Shown: in pieces, positions 24,957 through 33,873 of the stretch
Numbering within the stretch: position 1 is the first letter of the stretch
Layout: each line of letters begins with the position of its first letter
Assembly: GCA_000720805.1 (NCBI GenBank)
Contig: JODI01000038.1
Span: forward strand, 1 to 64,000
Direction of reading: 5' to 3'
From: Streptomyces violaceoruber
GTDB taxonomy: Bacteria > Actinomycetota > Actinomycetes > Streptomycetales > Streptomycetaceae
Length of the DNA stretch: 64,000 bases
Made by a program: the position numbers and the translations under genes
Notes under the pieces: generated by a model
Database searches by the model: none
Told to the model about the DNA's origin: nothing
Seen by the model: only the letters and a program-made list of their open reading frames with translations

Positions 24957-25517
24957 ATGCGGGTGGACGCGAAAGACATGGGCACCGACCTCAAAGAGGT
25001 GCTCATCACCAAGGAAGAGATCGACGCCAAGCTGGTCGAGCTGGCCGCGAAGATCGACGCGGAGTACGCGGACAAGGACCTGCTGATCGTCGGTGTCCTC
25101 AAGGGCGCGGTGATGGTCATGGCGGACCTCGCCCGGGCGCTGTCCACCCCTGTCACGATGGACTGGATGGCGGTGTCGTCCTACGGCGCGGGCACCCAGT
25201 CCTCCGGTGTGGTGCGGATCCTGAAGGACCTCGACACCGACATCAAGGGCAAGCACGTCCTGATCGTCGAGGACATCATCGACTCCGGTCTGACCCTGTC
25301 CTGGCTGATCTCCAACCTCGGCTCGCGCGAGCCCGCATCCCTCAAGGTGTGCACACTGCTACGCAAGCCCGAGGCCGCCAAGGTCGCCATCGACGTGGAG
25401 TGGGTCGGCTTCGACATCCCCAACGAGTTCGTCGTGGGATACGGCCTCGACTACGCCGAGAAGTACCGCAATCTCCCGTTTGTGGGTACGCTCGCGCCTC
25501 ACGTCTACGGCGGCTGA
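24957..25517 (+). CDS. hpt: hypoxanthine phosphoribosyltransferase
   Basis: 186-residue purine-salvage enzyme joining hypoxanthine or guanine to PRPP. The PRPP-binding motif [14 protein letters not shown] and the flexible-loop [13 protein letters not shown] are intact. The ATG at 24957 gives the expected N-terminus (RVDAKDMG); GTGs at 24939 and 24954 are in frame alternatives and the ribosome site is weak. The tilS-hpt-ftsH order is widely conserved in bacteria. Confidence 0.95.
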   Translation: MRVDAKDMGTDLKEVLITKEEIDAKLVELAAKIDAEYADKDLLIVGVLKGAVMVMADLARALSTPVTMDWMAVSSYGAGTQSSGVVRILKDLDTDIKGKHVLIVEDIIDSGLTLSWLISNLGSREPASLKVCTLLRKPEAAKVAIDVEWVGFDIPNEFVVGYGLDYAEKYRNLPFVGTLAPHVYGG

Positions 25518-25702
25518 GCCAGACAGCCCAAGCCCTGTAAGACGATCGGGAACCCCAGAGGGTTTCGCGCCGTTGGAGCATTCAGACGGGTTCGCGAAGC
25601 TGTCCCGTGCGGCTTCGGTCCACAATGCTGGGGTACCGTCAGAAGAACTGTCTTATCAAACTCACTATGGCAGGAGGGACGGGGCGGCACCGCTCCGTAT
25701 GG

Positions 25703-27742
25703 ATGGACGTGAAGCGATACTTCCGTGGGCCGGTCATGTGGATCGTGCTGGCCGTCCTTGCCGTGGTCGTGTTGATGCAGGTCGTCGGCTCGTCCGGTGG
25801 CTACAAGACGGTGGACACCGGCCAGGTGATCCAGGCGATCAATGACAACAGGGTCGAGTCGGCCAAGCTGACCACAGGCGACGAGCAGACCATCAAGGTC
25901 GAGCTCAAGGACGGCGTAAAAGTCGAGGGCAGCTCGAAGATCCAGGCGAGCTACATCGGCGACCAGGGCGCGACCCTCGCCGGCACCTTGCAGAACAAGT
26001 ACCAGGACAAGCAGATCCCCGACGGCTACACCGTCTCGCCGACGAAGCAGAACGCCTTCGTAGGGATCCTGCTCTCCCTGCTCCCCTTCGTCCTCATCGT
26101 GGTCGTCTTCCTGTTCCTGATGAATCAGATGCAGGGCGGCGGCTCCCGGGTGATGAACTTCGGGAAGTCCAAGGCGAAGCTCATCACCAAGGACACCCCG
26201 AAGACGACGTTCTCGGACGTCGCCGGGTCCGACGAGGCCGTCGAGGAGCTCCAGGAGATCAAGGAGTTCCTTCAGGAACCGGCGAAGTTCCAGGCCGTCG
26301 GCGCCAAGATCCCCAAGGGCGTGCTGCTGTACGGCCCGCCCGGCACCGGCAAGACACTGCTCGCGCGCGCTGTCGCGGGCGAGGCCGGGGTCCCCTTCTA
26401 CTCGATCTCCGGTTCCGACTTCGTCGAGATGTTCGTCGGTGTCGGTGCCTCCCGGGTCCGTGACCTGTTCGAGCAGGCAAAGGCGAACGCTCCGGCGATC
26501 GTCTTCGTCGACGAGATCGACGCGGTCGGCCGCCATCGCGGCGCCGGCCTCGGCGGTGGTCACGACGAGCGCGAGCAGACTCTGAACCAGCTGCTCGTCG
26601 AGATGGACGGTTTCGACGTCAAGGGTGGTGTGATTCTCATCGCAGCCACCAACCGTCCGGACATCCTCGACCCGGCGCTGCTGCGCCCCGGCCGCTTCGA
26701 CCGCCAGATCGCGGTCGACCGCCCGGACATGCAGGGCCGTCTGGAGATCCTCAAGGTCCACCAGAAGGGCAAGCCGGTCGCTCCGGACGTCGACCTGTCG
26801 GCCGTCGCCCGACGGACGCCGGGCTTCACGGGCGCGGACCTGAGCAACGTCCTCAACGAGGCGGCGCTGCTCACGGCCCGGTCGAACGGGAAGCTCATCG
26901 ACAACCACATGCTGGACGAGGCCATCGACCGCGTCGTGGCGGGCCCGCAGAAGCGGACCCGGATCATGTCGGACAAGGAAAAGAAGATCACCGCGTACCA
27001 CGAGGGCGGTCACGCCCTGGTCGCGGCGGCCTCACCCAACTCCGATCCGGTCCACAAGATCACGATCCTCTCGAGAGGCCGTGCTCTGGGCTACACGATG
27101 GTCCTGCCGGACGAGGACAAGTACTCGACCACGCGCAACGAGATGCTGGACCAGCTGGCCTACATGCTGGGCGGCCGCGCGGCCGAGGAACTGGTCTTCC
27201 ACGACCCGACCACCGGCGCTGCGAACGACATCGAGAAGGCCACCGCGACGGCCCGCGCGATGGTCACGCAGTACGGCATGACCGAGCGCCTGGGTGCCAT
27301 CAAGTTCGGCGGCGACAACACCGAGCCGTTCCTCGGACGTGAGATGGCTCACCAGCGTGACTACTCGGAAGAGGTCGCCGCGCTGGTCGACGAAGAGGTC
27401 AAGAAGCTGATCGAGAACGCGCACAACGAGGCCTGGGAAATCCTGGTCGAGAACCGCGACGTCCTCGACAACCTCGTCCTCCAGCTGCTGGAGAAGGAGA
27501 CGCTGAACAAGGAGCAGATCGCCGAGATCTTCGCCCCGATCGTCAAGCGTCCCCCGCGGCCGGCCTGGACCGGCTCCTCCCGTCGCACTCCGTCGACCCG
27601 TCCGCCGGTGCTCTCCCCCAAGGAGCTCGCACTGACGAACGGCGCCAACGGCGCGACGCCGGCGATCAGCACCGCGAAGTCCACCGCGGTGGAGTCCGCC
27701 CCGGTGGCCGAACCGGCTCCCGAGGAGCGCCCGGAGAGCTGA
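25703..27742 (+). CDS. ftsH: ATP-dependent membrane zinc protease FtsH
   Basis: 679-residue hexameric AAA+ protease degrading membrane and short-lived regulatory proteins. Two membrane segments (about 11-28 and 116-136) flank an extracytoplasmic domain; Walker A GPPGTGKT at 211-218; Walker [12 protein letters not shown] with [17 protein letters not shown]; zinc motif HEGGH at 433-437 (HEAGH in most species). The C-terminal 60 residues are Pro/Ala/Thr-rich and non-conserved. ATG at 25703 gives the family N-terminus (DVKRYFRGP), but the strong AGGAGGG at 25672-25678 is too far away and no start codon suits it, so initiation is unclear. An in-frame ATG at 25667 is an alternative. Confidence 0.95.
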   Translation: MDVKRYFRGPVMWIVLAVLAVVVLMQVVGSSGGYKTVDTGQVIQAINDNRVESAKLTTGDEQTIKVELKDGVKVEGSSKIQASYIGDQGATLAGTLQNKYQDKQIPDGYTVSPTKQNAFVGILLSLLPFVLIVVVFLFLMNQMQGGGSRVMNFGKSKAKLITKDTPKTTFSDVAGSDEAVEELQEIKEFLQEPAKFQAVGAKIPKGVLLYGPPGTGKTLLARAVAGEAGVPFYSISGSDFVEMFVGVGASRVRDLFEQAKANAPAIVFVDEIDAVGRHRGAGLGGGHDEREQTLNQLLVEMDGFDVKGGVILIAATNRPDILDPALLRPGRFDRQIAVDRPDMQGRLEILKVHQKGKPVAPDVDLSAVARRTPGFTGADLSNVLNEAALLTARSNGKLIDNHMLDEAIDRVVAGPQKRTRIMSDKEKKITAYHEGGHALVAAASPNSDPVHKITILSRGRALGYTMVLPDEDKYSTTRNEMLDQLAYMLGGRAAEELVFHDPTTGAANDIEKATATARAMVTQYGMTERLGAIKFGGDNTEPFLGREMAHQRDYSEEVAALVDEEVKKLIENAHNEAWEILVENRDVLDNLVLQLLEKETLNKEQIAEIFAPIVKRPPRPAWTGSSRRTPSTRPPVLSPKELALTNGANGATPAISTAKSTAVESAPVAEPAPEERPES

Positions 27743-27791
27743 CTCTCCCGGCTCCTCGAGCTGCGGTGACCTCACCGGGCCCGGAATGGAT

Positions 27792-27829
27792 ACCGCGCCT
27801 CCCAAGGTTCTAGCCTTGGGAGGCGCGGT
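27792..27829 (+). terminator. ftsH: terminator after ftsH
   Basis: ACCGCGCCTCCCAAGG (27792-27807) and its exact complement (27814-27829) form a 16-bp stem with a 6-base loop. It separates ftsH from folE. Confidence 0.85.
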
Positions 27830-27894
27830 GTTCGTATGCCCGCGAACGAGGCGCGTGGTCCACACGCGTGACAGGTACAGGAACGAGGCACCAC

Positions 27895-28500
27895 ATGACC
27901 GACCCCGTGACGCTGGACGGCGAGGGCTCCATCGGCGAGTTCGACGAGAAGCGCGCCGAGAACGCCGTACGCGAACTGCTGATCGCGGTCGGCGAGGATC
28001 CCGACCGCGAGGGCCTCAGGGAGACGCCGGGGCGGGTGGCGCGGGCGTACCGGGAGCTGCTGGCAGGGCAGACGCAGGAGCCCGAGGACGTCCTGACGAC
28101 CACGTTCGACCTCGGTCACGACGAGATGATCCTGGTCAAGGACATCGAGATCGTCAGCCTGTGCGAGCACCACATGCTGCCGTTCCACGGTGTGGCTCAT
28201 GTCGGATACATCCCGGCGGAGAGCGGCAAGATCACGGGCCTGTCGAAGCTCGCCCGGCTGGTCGAGGTGTTCGCTCGTCGGCTCCAGGTGCAGGAAAGAC
28301 TCACCACGCAGGTCGCCGACTCCCTCGTGAGGATTCTCGAGGCCCGTGGCGTGATCGTGGTCATCGAGGCCGAGCACATGTGCATGTCGGTGCGGGGGAT
28401 CAGGAAGCCCGGCGCCAAGACCACGACATCGGCCGTGCGCGGCCAGTTGCGGGATGCCACGACGCGGGCCGAGGCGATGAGCCTGATACTGGCCCGCTGA
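27895..28500 (+). CDS. folE: GTP cyclohydrolase I
   Basis: 201-residue enzyme converting GTP to dihydroneopterin triphosphate, the first step of folate synthesis. Zinc ligands: Cys and His in [12 protein letters not shown] and the Cys of [18 protein letters not shown] at 27895 has GAGG 6 bases upstream. It is on the opposite strand to, and converges on, the other fol genes, with only 24 bases to the DUF3180 gene. Confidence 0.96.
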   Translation: MTDPVTLDGEGSIGEFDEKRAENAVRELLIAVGEDPDREGLRETPGRVARAYRELLAGQTQEPEDVLTTTFDLGHDEMILVKDIEIVSLCEHHMLPFHGVAHVGYIPAESGKITGLSKLARLVEVFARRLQVQERLTTQVADSLVRILEARGVIVVIEAEHMCMSVRGIRKPGAKTTTSAVRGQLRDATTRAEAMSLILAR

Positions 28501-28524
28501 TCAACGGGCCGGGCCGGCTCGGCA

Positions 28525-29013
28525 TCACGCCGCCGAGGTCGCCCCGGTGTTGTTGTCGTCGTCGTCCTCCGGGAGCTTGCAGACCCGCTCCAGGAAGATG
28601 GCGGCCGCTATGACGGCGATTCCCGCCAGGACCGAGAAGCCGGCGTAGATCGCCTGGTCGCGGCGGGCGGGGATGTCGAGGGACTCCAGGAGGAAGACTC
28701 CGGTCCCGCCGTACATCCCGGAGACCAGGGCGGCGACCAGGGCGCTGGCCTGACCGAAGACGACCGCGCGGGCCGCCATCAGCGGGTCGACGCCCTTGGC
28801 CTCGGGGCGGCGCTCGCGCTGGGCCTTGAGGCGGGCGCGGATCGAGAGCGCCGTGGAGAGCAGAACGACGGCGATCAGGGCCAGGACGACGGGGGCGGCC
28901 AGGGGGACGCTGGGCAGGGTCCCGACCGAGTTCCACAGGCGGGCGCCCGCCCAGGACAGGATCCCGGCGACGCCGAACACGCCGACCAGCACCCTGATAC
29001 GCAGCTCTCTCAC
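28525..29013 (-). CDS. DUF3180 membrane protein
   Basis: 162-residue protein with four predicted membrane segments (VLVGVFGVAGILSWAG; VPLAAPVVLALIAVVLLSTAL; FGQASALVAALVSGMYGG; AIYAGFSVLAGIAVIAAAIFL) and a short acidic C-terminus rich in Asp and Asn. This matches DUF3180, which is regularly encoded after folK in actinobacteria; function unknown. GTG at 29013 has AAAGGA upstream. It is the last gene of the minus-strand folate cluster. Confidence 0.87.
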   Translation of the reverse strand: MRELRIRVLVGVFGVAGILSWAGARLWNSVGTLPSVPLAAPVVLALIAVVLLSTALSIRARLKAQRERRPEAKGVDPLMAARAVVFGQASALVAALVSGMYGGTGVFLLESLDIPARRDQAIYAGFSVLAGIAVIAAAIFLERVCKLPEDDDDNNTGATSAA

Positions 29014-29069
29014 GGTGTCCTTTCAGCTCCCCCGAGGTCCTCGGACTTTGGCCGTCTTGACCTTAACGG

Positions 29070-29681
29070 CTATTCGGGCAGCCGGAGTTCCAGGTCCTTG
29101 CGTGCTTCGACGCCGTCTTTGGTGAGCGAGCCGAGGAGGTCGGCGACCGGGCCGCGTCCGGGCAGCTGGGCTTCGGGTTCCACGTCGTGCCAGGGGGCCA
29201 GGACGAAGGCGCGTTCGTGGGCGCGGGGGTGGGGGAGGGTCAGGTGCGGGTCTGCGGTGACGACATCGGCGTACGCCACGATGTCGACGTCGAGGGTGCG
29301 CGCGCCCCAGCGCTCCTCGCGGACGCGGTGGAAGGCCTCCTCGACGGCGTGCGCCCGCTCCAGGAGGGAGGACGGGGGCAAAGTGGTCTTGAGGACGACG
29401 ACCGCGTTGAAGTACGAGGGCTGGCTGCCGGGCTCGACGCCCCAGGGCTCCGTCTCGTACACCGGGGAGACCGCCTTGATGCGGACGCCCGGGGTGTCCT
29501 CCAGGGCGTCGATGGCGCCCTGGAGGGTCTCCAGACGGTTGCCGAGGTTGGAGCCGAGGGAGAGCACGGCCCGTTTCGGGTTGTGGAGGGTGGTGTCGGC
29601 GGCGTCGACCTTCTCGACGACGGAGGCGGGTACCGGTTGTACGGTCGGGTCGCTGTGACCCTTGGTGAAGGGCGCGGTCAT
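29070..29681 (-). CDS. folK: 2-amino-4-hydroxy-6-hydroxymethyldihydropteridine pyrophosphokinase
   Basis: 203-residue enzyme transferring pyrophosphate from ATP to hydroxymethyldihydropterin. Core motifs: LSLGSNLGNRLETLQ, VYETEPWG, FNAVVVLKTTL, and the signature RWGARTLDVDIV. The first 37 residues are an extra N-terminal extension. ATG at 29681 overlaps the folB stop by 4 bases (ATGA), so translation is coupled. Confidence 0.95.
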   Translation of the reverse strand: MTAPFTKGHSDPTVQPVPASVVEKVDAADTTLHNPKRAVLSLGSNLGNRLETLQGAIDALEDTPGVRIKAVSPVYETEPWGVEPGSQPSYFNAVVVLKTTLPPSSLLERAHAVEEAFHRVREERWGARTLDVDIVAYADVVTADPHLTLPHPRAHERAFVLAPWHDVEPEAQLPGRGPVADLLGSLTKDGVEARKDLELRLPE

Positions 29682-30037
29682 ACTCGGCTCCGGGTGATGG
29701 TGACGGTCACGTCGTCGAAGGGGACGGTGATCGGCGCGTCCGGCTTGTGGACGCAGACTTCGATCTCCTCGACCCCTTCGTGCTTCAGACAGGCCTGGGC
29801 GATGCGCTCGGCGAGCGTCTCGATGAGGTTGACGGGCTCGCCCTCGACGATGGCCACGACCTCCTCCGCCACGATGCCGTAGTGCACGGTCTTCGTCAGG
29901 TCGTCGTCGGCGGCGGCCGGGCGGGTGTCCAGGCCAAGGACGAGGTCCACGAGGAAGGTCTGTCCCTCCTCGCGTTCCTTGGGGAACACACCGTGGTGCC
30001 CACGGGCCTTCAGGCCGCGCAGCGCGACACGATCCAC
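29678..30037 (-). CDS. folB: dihydroneopterin aldolase
   Basis: 119-residue enzyme forming hydroxymethyldihydropterin from dihydroneopterin. Family text: LRGLKARGHHGVFPKEREEGQTF with catalytic-region Glu, NLIETLAERIA, and VHKPDAPI with the conserved Lys. GTG at 30037 is chosen because AGGAG is 8 bases upstream; the GTG at 30046 overlaps that site. It overlaps folK. Confidence 0.95.
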   Translation of the reverse strand: MDRVALRGLKARGHHGVFPKEREEGQTFLVDLVLGLDTRPAAADDDLTKTVHYGIVAEEVVAIVEGEPVNLIETLAERIAQACLKHEGVEEIEVCVHKPDAPITVPFDDVTVTITRSRV

Positions 30038-30332
30038 GCGAATCACTCCTGCAATCGACGGTCACGGCCGGTCCGTCCGTGTACGGGCGGCACACCGGCC
30101 TCGAACGAATCTACCTGCGAGCACTGACAGGGCCGGGCCGCGGGAGGCCGGCCCGCGCCGGGGCCAGGAGGTTTCACCCTGCGTTTCCCCTGGGGAACCC
30201 GGCGGCTCACGGGCTGGTAGCCGCCTATACCCGGGGGTAGGTGATTCCAACCACTTCTTGGTCCCTGTGGGCGGGTCCCGGATGGCTTCCGGGGGCCCGG
30301 CCTCCGGCCTGTCCACTGGGCCGCCTACCCAC
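30038..30332. other. gap inside fol cluster with inverted repeats
   Basis: This 295-base stretch splits folP/NTF2-like from folB/folK. It holds TTCCCCTGGGGAA (around 30184-30196) and CCTATACCCGGGGGTAGG (around 30224-30241). These could end the first transcript or regulate the second. No coding frame is convincing. Confidence 0.45.
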
Positions 30333-30836
30333 TCAGGCGGGGGTGTCGTCGTCCTCGTCCTCGTCGGTTTCGGCCAGAACGGGGGAGGCGTGGTGGGACC
30401 AGAGTTTCCAGCCGTCGGGGGTGCGTCGGAACACGTTGGTGGCGACCACCAGTTGGCCGACGAGCGGCCCGAGTTCCTCGCTGCCCTCGGGGGCGGGGCC
30501 GCCGCTGAGGATGTTCTCGGTGCAGGTCACCAGGGCGGTGTCGCCGCTGACGGAGACATGCACGTCGGTGAGGATGAACTGGATGTAGTCCGTGTTCGCC
30601 ATGATCAGGGCGTACGACCTGAGGACCTCGCCGCGGCCGGTGAGCACCGGCCAGCCGGGATGCACACAGGAGATCACCCCGACGTCGGCCGGGTCGTGGT
30701 ACGTCTCGTCGACGCCCAGGTCGGCCGGGGTGAGCCAGAGCGAGGACACCGTTTCGAAGTCGCCGCGCTCCATGGCCTCGTAGAAAGAGGTGTTGGCGAT
30801 TTCGACCTCTTCCACATCGGTGTGGGGGGCGCTCAC
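30333..30836 (-). CDS. NTF2-like (SnoaL-type) protein in folate cluster
   Basis: 167-residue protein with an NTF2-like fold pattern: EEVEIANTSFYEAMERGDFETVSSLW, the VHPGWPVLTGRGEVLRSY middle and DVHVSVSGDTALVTCTE, WKLWSHHAS strands. NTF2-like proteins bind or convert small molecules in a cone-shaped cavity. GTG at 30836 overlaps the folP stop (GTGA) and has AAGGAG upstream, so it is translated with folP. Its position between folP and folB hints at a role in pterin metabolism, such as the missing dephosphorylation of dihydroneopterin triphosphate, but that is speculation. The acidic C-terminus (EDEDDD) is unusual. Confidence 0.82.
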   Translation of the reverse strand: MSAPHTDVEEVEIANTSFYEAMERGDFETVSSLWLTPADLGVDETYHDPADVGVISCVHPGWPVLTGRGEVLRSYALIMANTDYIQFILTDVHVSVSGDTALVTCTENILSGGPAPEGSEELGPLVGQLVVATNVFRRTPDGWKLWSHHASPVLAETDEDEDDDTPA

Positions 30837-31723
30837 CGGACTCCTTCTGCCCCGTCGCCCGCGGCGTGTGCGCCCTCCACGGCGCGCGCGACCCGTACCG
30901 CGTCCGCCGTCGCGCGCACCTCGTGCACGCGTACCGCCCATGCGCCGGCGTGCGCCGCGAGCGCGGAGACGGCGGCCGTGGCGGCGTCGCGCTCGCGCGC
31001 CGGCGGCGGCGCGCCCTGCGGGCCGGCCAGGACGCGACCCAGGAACCGCTTGCGGGAGGCGGCGACGAGCAGGGGATGCCCGAGGCCCAGCAGCCGGTCG
31101 AGATGGGCGAGGAGGACGAGGTCGTGCTCGGCGTCCTTGGAGAACCCGAGGCCGGGATCGACGACGACCCGGTCGGGGGCGATGCCGCCGGCCAGAACGG
31201 CCTCCACACGCGCGTGGAGCTCGTCGACGACTTCCGAGACGACGTCCTCGTACACCCCCCTGACGTTGCCTCCCTCCAGGAAGCCGCGCCAGTGCATGAC
31301 GACGAAGGGAGCGCCCGACGCGGCGACGACCGGGATCATCGTGGGGTCGGCGAGGCCGCCGCTGACGTCGTTGACGAGGGCGGCGCCGGCCGCGAGGGCC
31401 TGCTCGGCGACGGAGGCGCGCATGGTGTCGACGGAGACGGTGACGCCCTCGGAGGCGAGGCCGCGGACGACCGGGACGACCCGCTTGAGCTCTTCGGCCT
31501 CGTCGACACGGGTGGCGCCGGGGCGGGTGGACTCGCCGCCGACGTCGACCAGGTCGGCGCCCTCGGTCACCAGGTCCAGGCCGTGTTTGACGGCGGCTGT
31601 GGTGTCGAAGAAGCGGCCGCCGTCGGAGAAGGAATCGGGGGTGACGTTCACGACTCCCATGACCGCGCAGCGGTCCCACTCCGGAAGGCCCGCGACGCGC
31701 CCGCGTCCGCTCTGCTTGCTCAT
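30833..31723 (-). CDS. folP: dihydropteroate synthase
   Basis: 296-residue TIM-barrel enzyme condensing the pterin pyrophosphate with p-aminobenzoate; the sulfonamide target. Signatures: GVVNVTPDSFSDGG, DVGGESTRPGA, VNDVSGG, VVMHWRG, and ASRKRFLG. ATG at 31723 has no ribosome site; TACGCT lies 6 bases upstream, so the mRNA is probably leaderless. It heads a coupled unit with the NTF2-like gene. Confidence 0.95.
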   Translation of the reverse strand: MSKQSGRGRVAGLPEWDRCAVMGVVNVTPDSFSDGGRFFDTTAAVKHGLDLVTEGADLVDVGGESTRPGATRVDEAEELKRVVPVVRGLASEGVTVSVDTMRASVAEQALAAGAALVNDVSGGLADPTMIPVVAASGAPFVVMHWRGFLEGGNVRGVYEDVVSEVVDELHARVEAVLAGGIAPDRVVVDPGLGFSKDAEHDLVLLAHLDRLLGLGHPLLVAASRKRFLGRVLAGPQGAPPPARERDAATAAVSALAAHAGAWAVRVHEVRATADAVRVARAVEGAHAAGDGAEGVR

Positions 31724-31889
31724 ACGTTCAGCGTAGGCCCAGCGGGGGCCCGCGCCGCCCGGGGCCCGGCCGACGCGGCCGTCGTACATGGGCGGGAAGC
31801 GGTCCGAACGGAGACCTCCGGACTCGAGAGGGTGGGGCTTCCGTTCGGGTCCGTATCGGTGACCCACGGGCCGTCGTGGGTCACCGCTG

Positions 31890-33776
31890 TCACGCCGCCC
31901 GGACGTTGCGTTCCGCCGTCTGGTGGGCACAGACGCGTGCCGGGGTCGTACGGCGGCGCAGGAAGCGCGGCAGCGGGAGGGCGAGGTTGACGAAGCCTTC
32001 GGCCTGCATGGCGGCGAAGCCGATGCGGGGCAGGTCGCCGGAGGCGCGGTAGACGACGAAGCGGGGCTCCCAGCGGGGCTGGAACTTGGCGTTGAACTTG
32101 TAGAGGGACTCGATCTGGAACCAGCGGGAGAGGAAGACCAGCAGTCCGCGCCAGGCGCGCAGTACCGGGCCGGCGCCGATCTTCTCGCCGCGGGCCAGGG
32201 CGGAGCGGAACATGGCGAAGTTCAGGGAGACGCGGGTGACGCCGAGACGGGGGGCGGCCTGGAGGGCGGCGACGATGAGGAGTTCGTTCATGCCGGGGTC
32301 GGCGGAGCGGTCGCGGCGCATCAGGTCGAGGGAGGCGCCGTCGGTGCCCCAGGGCACGAAGTGCAGGATCGCCTTGAGGTCGCCGTACGGGCCGGGGTGG
32401 TCGTCGCTCTTGTGGGCGGTGGCGATGAGGCAGTCGCCGTCGGCGGGGTCGCCGATGCGGCCCAGGGCCATGGAGAAGCCGCGTTCGGTGTCGGTGCCGC
32501 GCCAGTCCTCGGTGGCGCGGCGGATGCGCTCCAGTTCGGCTTCCCCGACGTCACGGACACGCCGTACCCGGGTCTCGTAACCGGCCCGCTCGATGCGCTT
32601 GACCATCTGGCGTACGTTGCGCATCGCGCGGCCGGCGAGCGAGAAATCCGCGACGTCCACCACCGCCTCGTCGCCCAGTTCCAGGGCGTCGAGGCCGGTT
32701 TCGCGGGTCCAGACCTCGCCGCCGGTTTCGGAACAGCCCATGACGGCGGGGGTCCAGGAGTGGGCGCGGGCTTCGTCCATGAAGCGTTCGATGGCGCCGG
32801 GCCAGGCCTCGACGTCGCCGATGGGGTCGCCGCTGGCGAGCATGACGCCGGAGACGACGCGGTAGGTGACCGCGGCTTTGCCGCTGGGGGAGAAGACGAC
32901 GGCCTTGTCGCGGCGCAGGGCGAAGTGGCCCAGCGAGTCGCGGCTGCCGTGTTTGTCCAGCAGGGCACGCAGGTGGGCTTCGTCCTCCTCGGTGAGGCGG
33001 GCGGCGGGGTGTTCGGGGCGGAAGGCCAGGTAGATCGTGGTGACGGCGGTGAGCAGGCCCAGGGCGCCCAGCGAGAAGGCGACCGTCCATGAGGTGTTGC
33101 CCTGGTAGTCGACCGGTCCCTCGAAGCCGAACAGGCCGTACAGGACGTGCGTGATGCGATCGGCCAGGCTCGGGTCGCCGACCATGCGGTTCGGGTGGGC
33201 GCTGACGATGACCAGCCCGAGGGCGAGGGAACCGGCGCCCATGAGAACGAAGTTGGCGAGCGCGCGCCATCGGCTGCGCGGGTCGGGCAGGGCCGTGAAC
33301 TGGTCGCGGTGGCGCAGCAGGGGCGCGAGCAGCGCCAGCGAGACCAGCACGCCCACCAGGGAGTGCCGGTACGTGAACTGGGCCATCGCGCCCGCCGGCA
33401 GCAGCACCACGGCGGCCCGCCAGGCGCGGCGCTTGTGGCGCTTGAGCCCGTGGGCGAGCAGCAGCAACAGCACACCGGCGCTGAGCGAGAGCGCGGCCGC
33501 GAACGGGCCGAGCGCGCCGGGCAGCACCTCCGCGATGGTGTGCATACGGCTGTGCCGGAAGCGCGGGAAGACGCCCGCGGCGATGTCCACCAGGCCCACG
33601 AGGGCACAGGCTCTGCCGACGAGGGCGGGTACTGCTTCGGGGCGCGGGCCACGCAGTACGCGCCGCACCCGGGGTGATCGGGTCGGAACCCCGCCCGACA
33701 TTTCCTCATCTGTCCTGACAGACATCGCATCCCGTAGTTCTGCGAGAGAGCTTGGATCCGGTGCCGATTCGGGCAT
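31890..33776 (-). CDS. MprF-like phosphatidylglycerol lysyltransferase domain membrane protein
   Basis: Up to 628 residues. About six or seven membrane segments (residues 50-260) are followed by a DUF2156 (LPG synthase C) domain with GNAT-like folds (HFALRRDKAVVFSPSGKAAVTYRVV, SGDPIGD, GRAMRNVRQMVKRIERAG, SLDLMRRD, LNFAMFRS, LYKFNAKFQPRWEPRFVVY). Such enzymes move an aminoacyl group from tRNA to phosphatidylglycerol, reducing negative surface charge and antimicrobial-peptide binding. The start is uncertain: ATG 33776 is close to the predicted transcript start and lacks a ribosome site, so ATG 33725 or 33701 may be used. A sigma-E-type promoter lies upstream, linking it to envelope stress. The divergent gene encodes an esterase. 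Confidence 0.88.
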   Translation of the reverse strand: MPESAPDPSSLAELRDAMSVRTDEEMSGGVPTRSPRVRRVLRGPRPEAVPALVGRACALVGLVDIAAGVFPRFRHSRMHTIAEVLPGALGPFAAALSLSAGVLLLLLAHGLKRHKRRAWRAAVVLLPAGAMAQFTYRHSLVGVLVSLALLAPLLRHRDQFTALPDPRSRWRALANFVLMGAGSLALGLVIVSAHPNRMVGDPSLADRITHVLYGLFGFEGPVDYQGNTSWTVAFSLGALGLLTAVTTIYLAFRPEHPAARLTEEDEAHLRALLDKHGSRDSLGHFALRRDKAVVFSPSGKAAVTYRVVSGVMLASGDPIGDVEAWPGAIERFMDEARAHSWTPAVMGCSETGGEVWTRETGLDALELGDEAVVDVADFSLAGRAMRNVRQMVKRIERAGYETRVRRVRDVGEAELERIRRATEDWRGTDTERGFSMALGRIGDPADGDCLIATAHKSDDHPGPYGDLKAILHFVPWGTDGASLDLMRRDRSADPGMNELLIVAALQAAPRLGVTRVSLNFAMFRSALARGEKIGAGPVLRAWRGLLVFLSRWFQIESLYKFNAKFQPRWEPRFVVYRASGDLPRIGFAAMQAEGFVNLALPLPRFLRRRTTPARVCAHQTAERNVRAA

Positions 33777-33795
33777 CCGGCGACATTGCGCCCTC

Positions 33796-33824
33796 TAGGA
33801 CGGTGTCCAGGGGAGAGAGGTTCA
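33796..33824 (-). promoter_or_regulatory. sigma-E-type (ECF) promoter upstream of MprF-like gene
   Basis: On the minus strand TGAACC (33819-33824), a 16-base spacer, then CGTCCTA (33796-33802). This fits the GAAC/CGTC pattern of Streptomyces sigma-E promoters. I recall that the S. coelicolor counterpart is a reported sigma-E target, but could not check. Confidence 0.68.
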
Positions 33825-33873
33825 CTCATCTCCACAAAGGCGGTCCAAAGGCCGAGGAAAGCGGAAGCAACAA

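Noticed and set aside
33682..33712. Plus-strand GGAACC about 16 bases before CATCTG, as a sigma-E promoter for the esterase
   Set aside because: The -10 lacks CGTC and it lies inside the MprF-like coding region.
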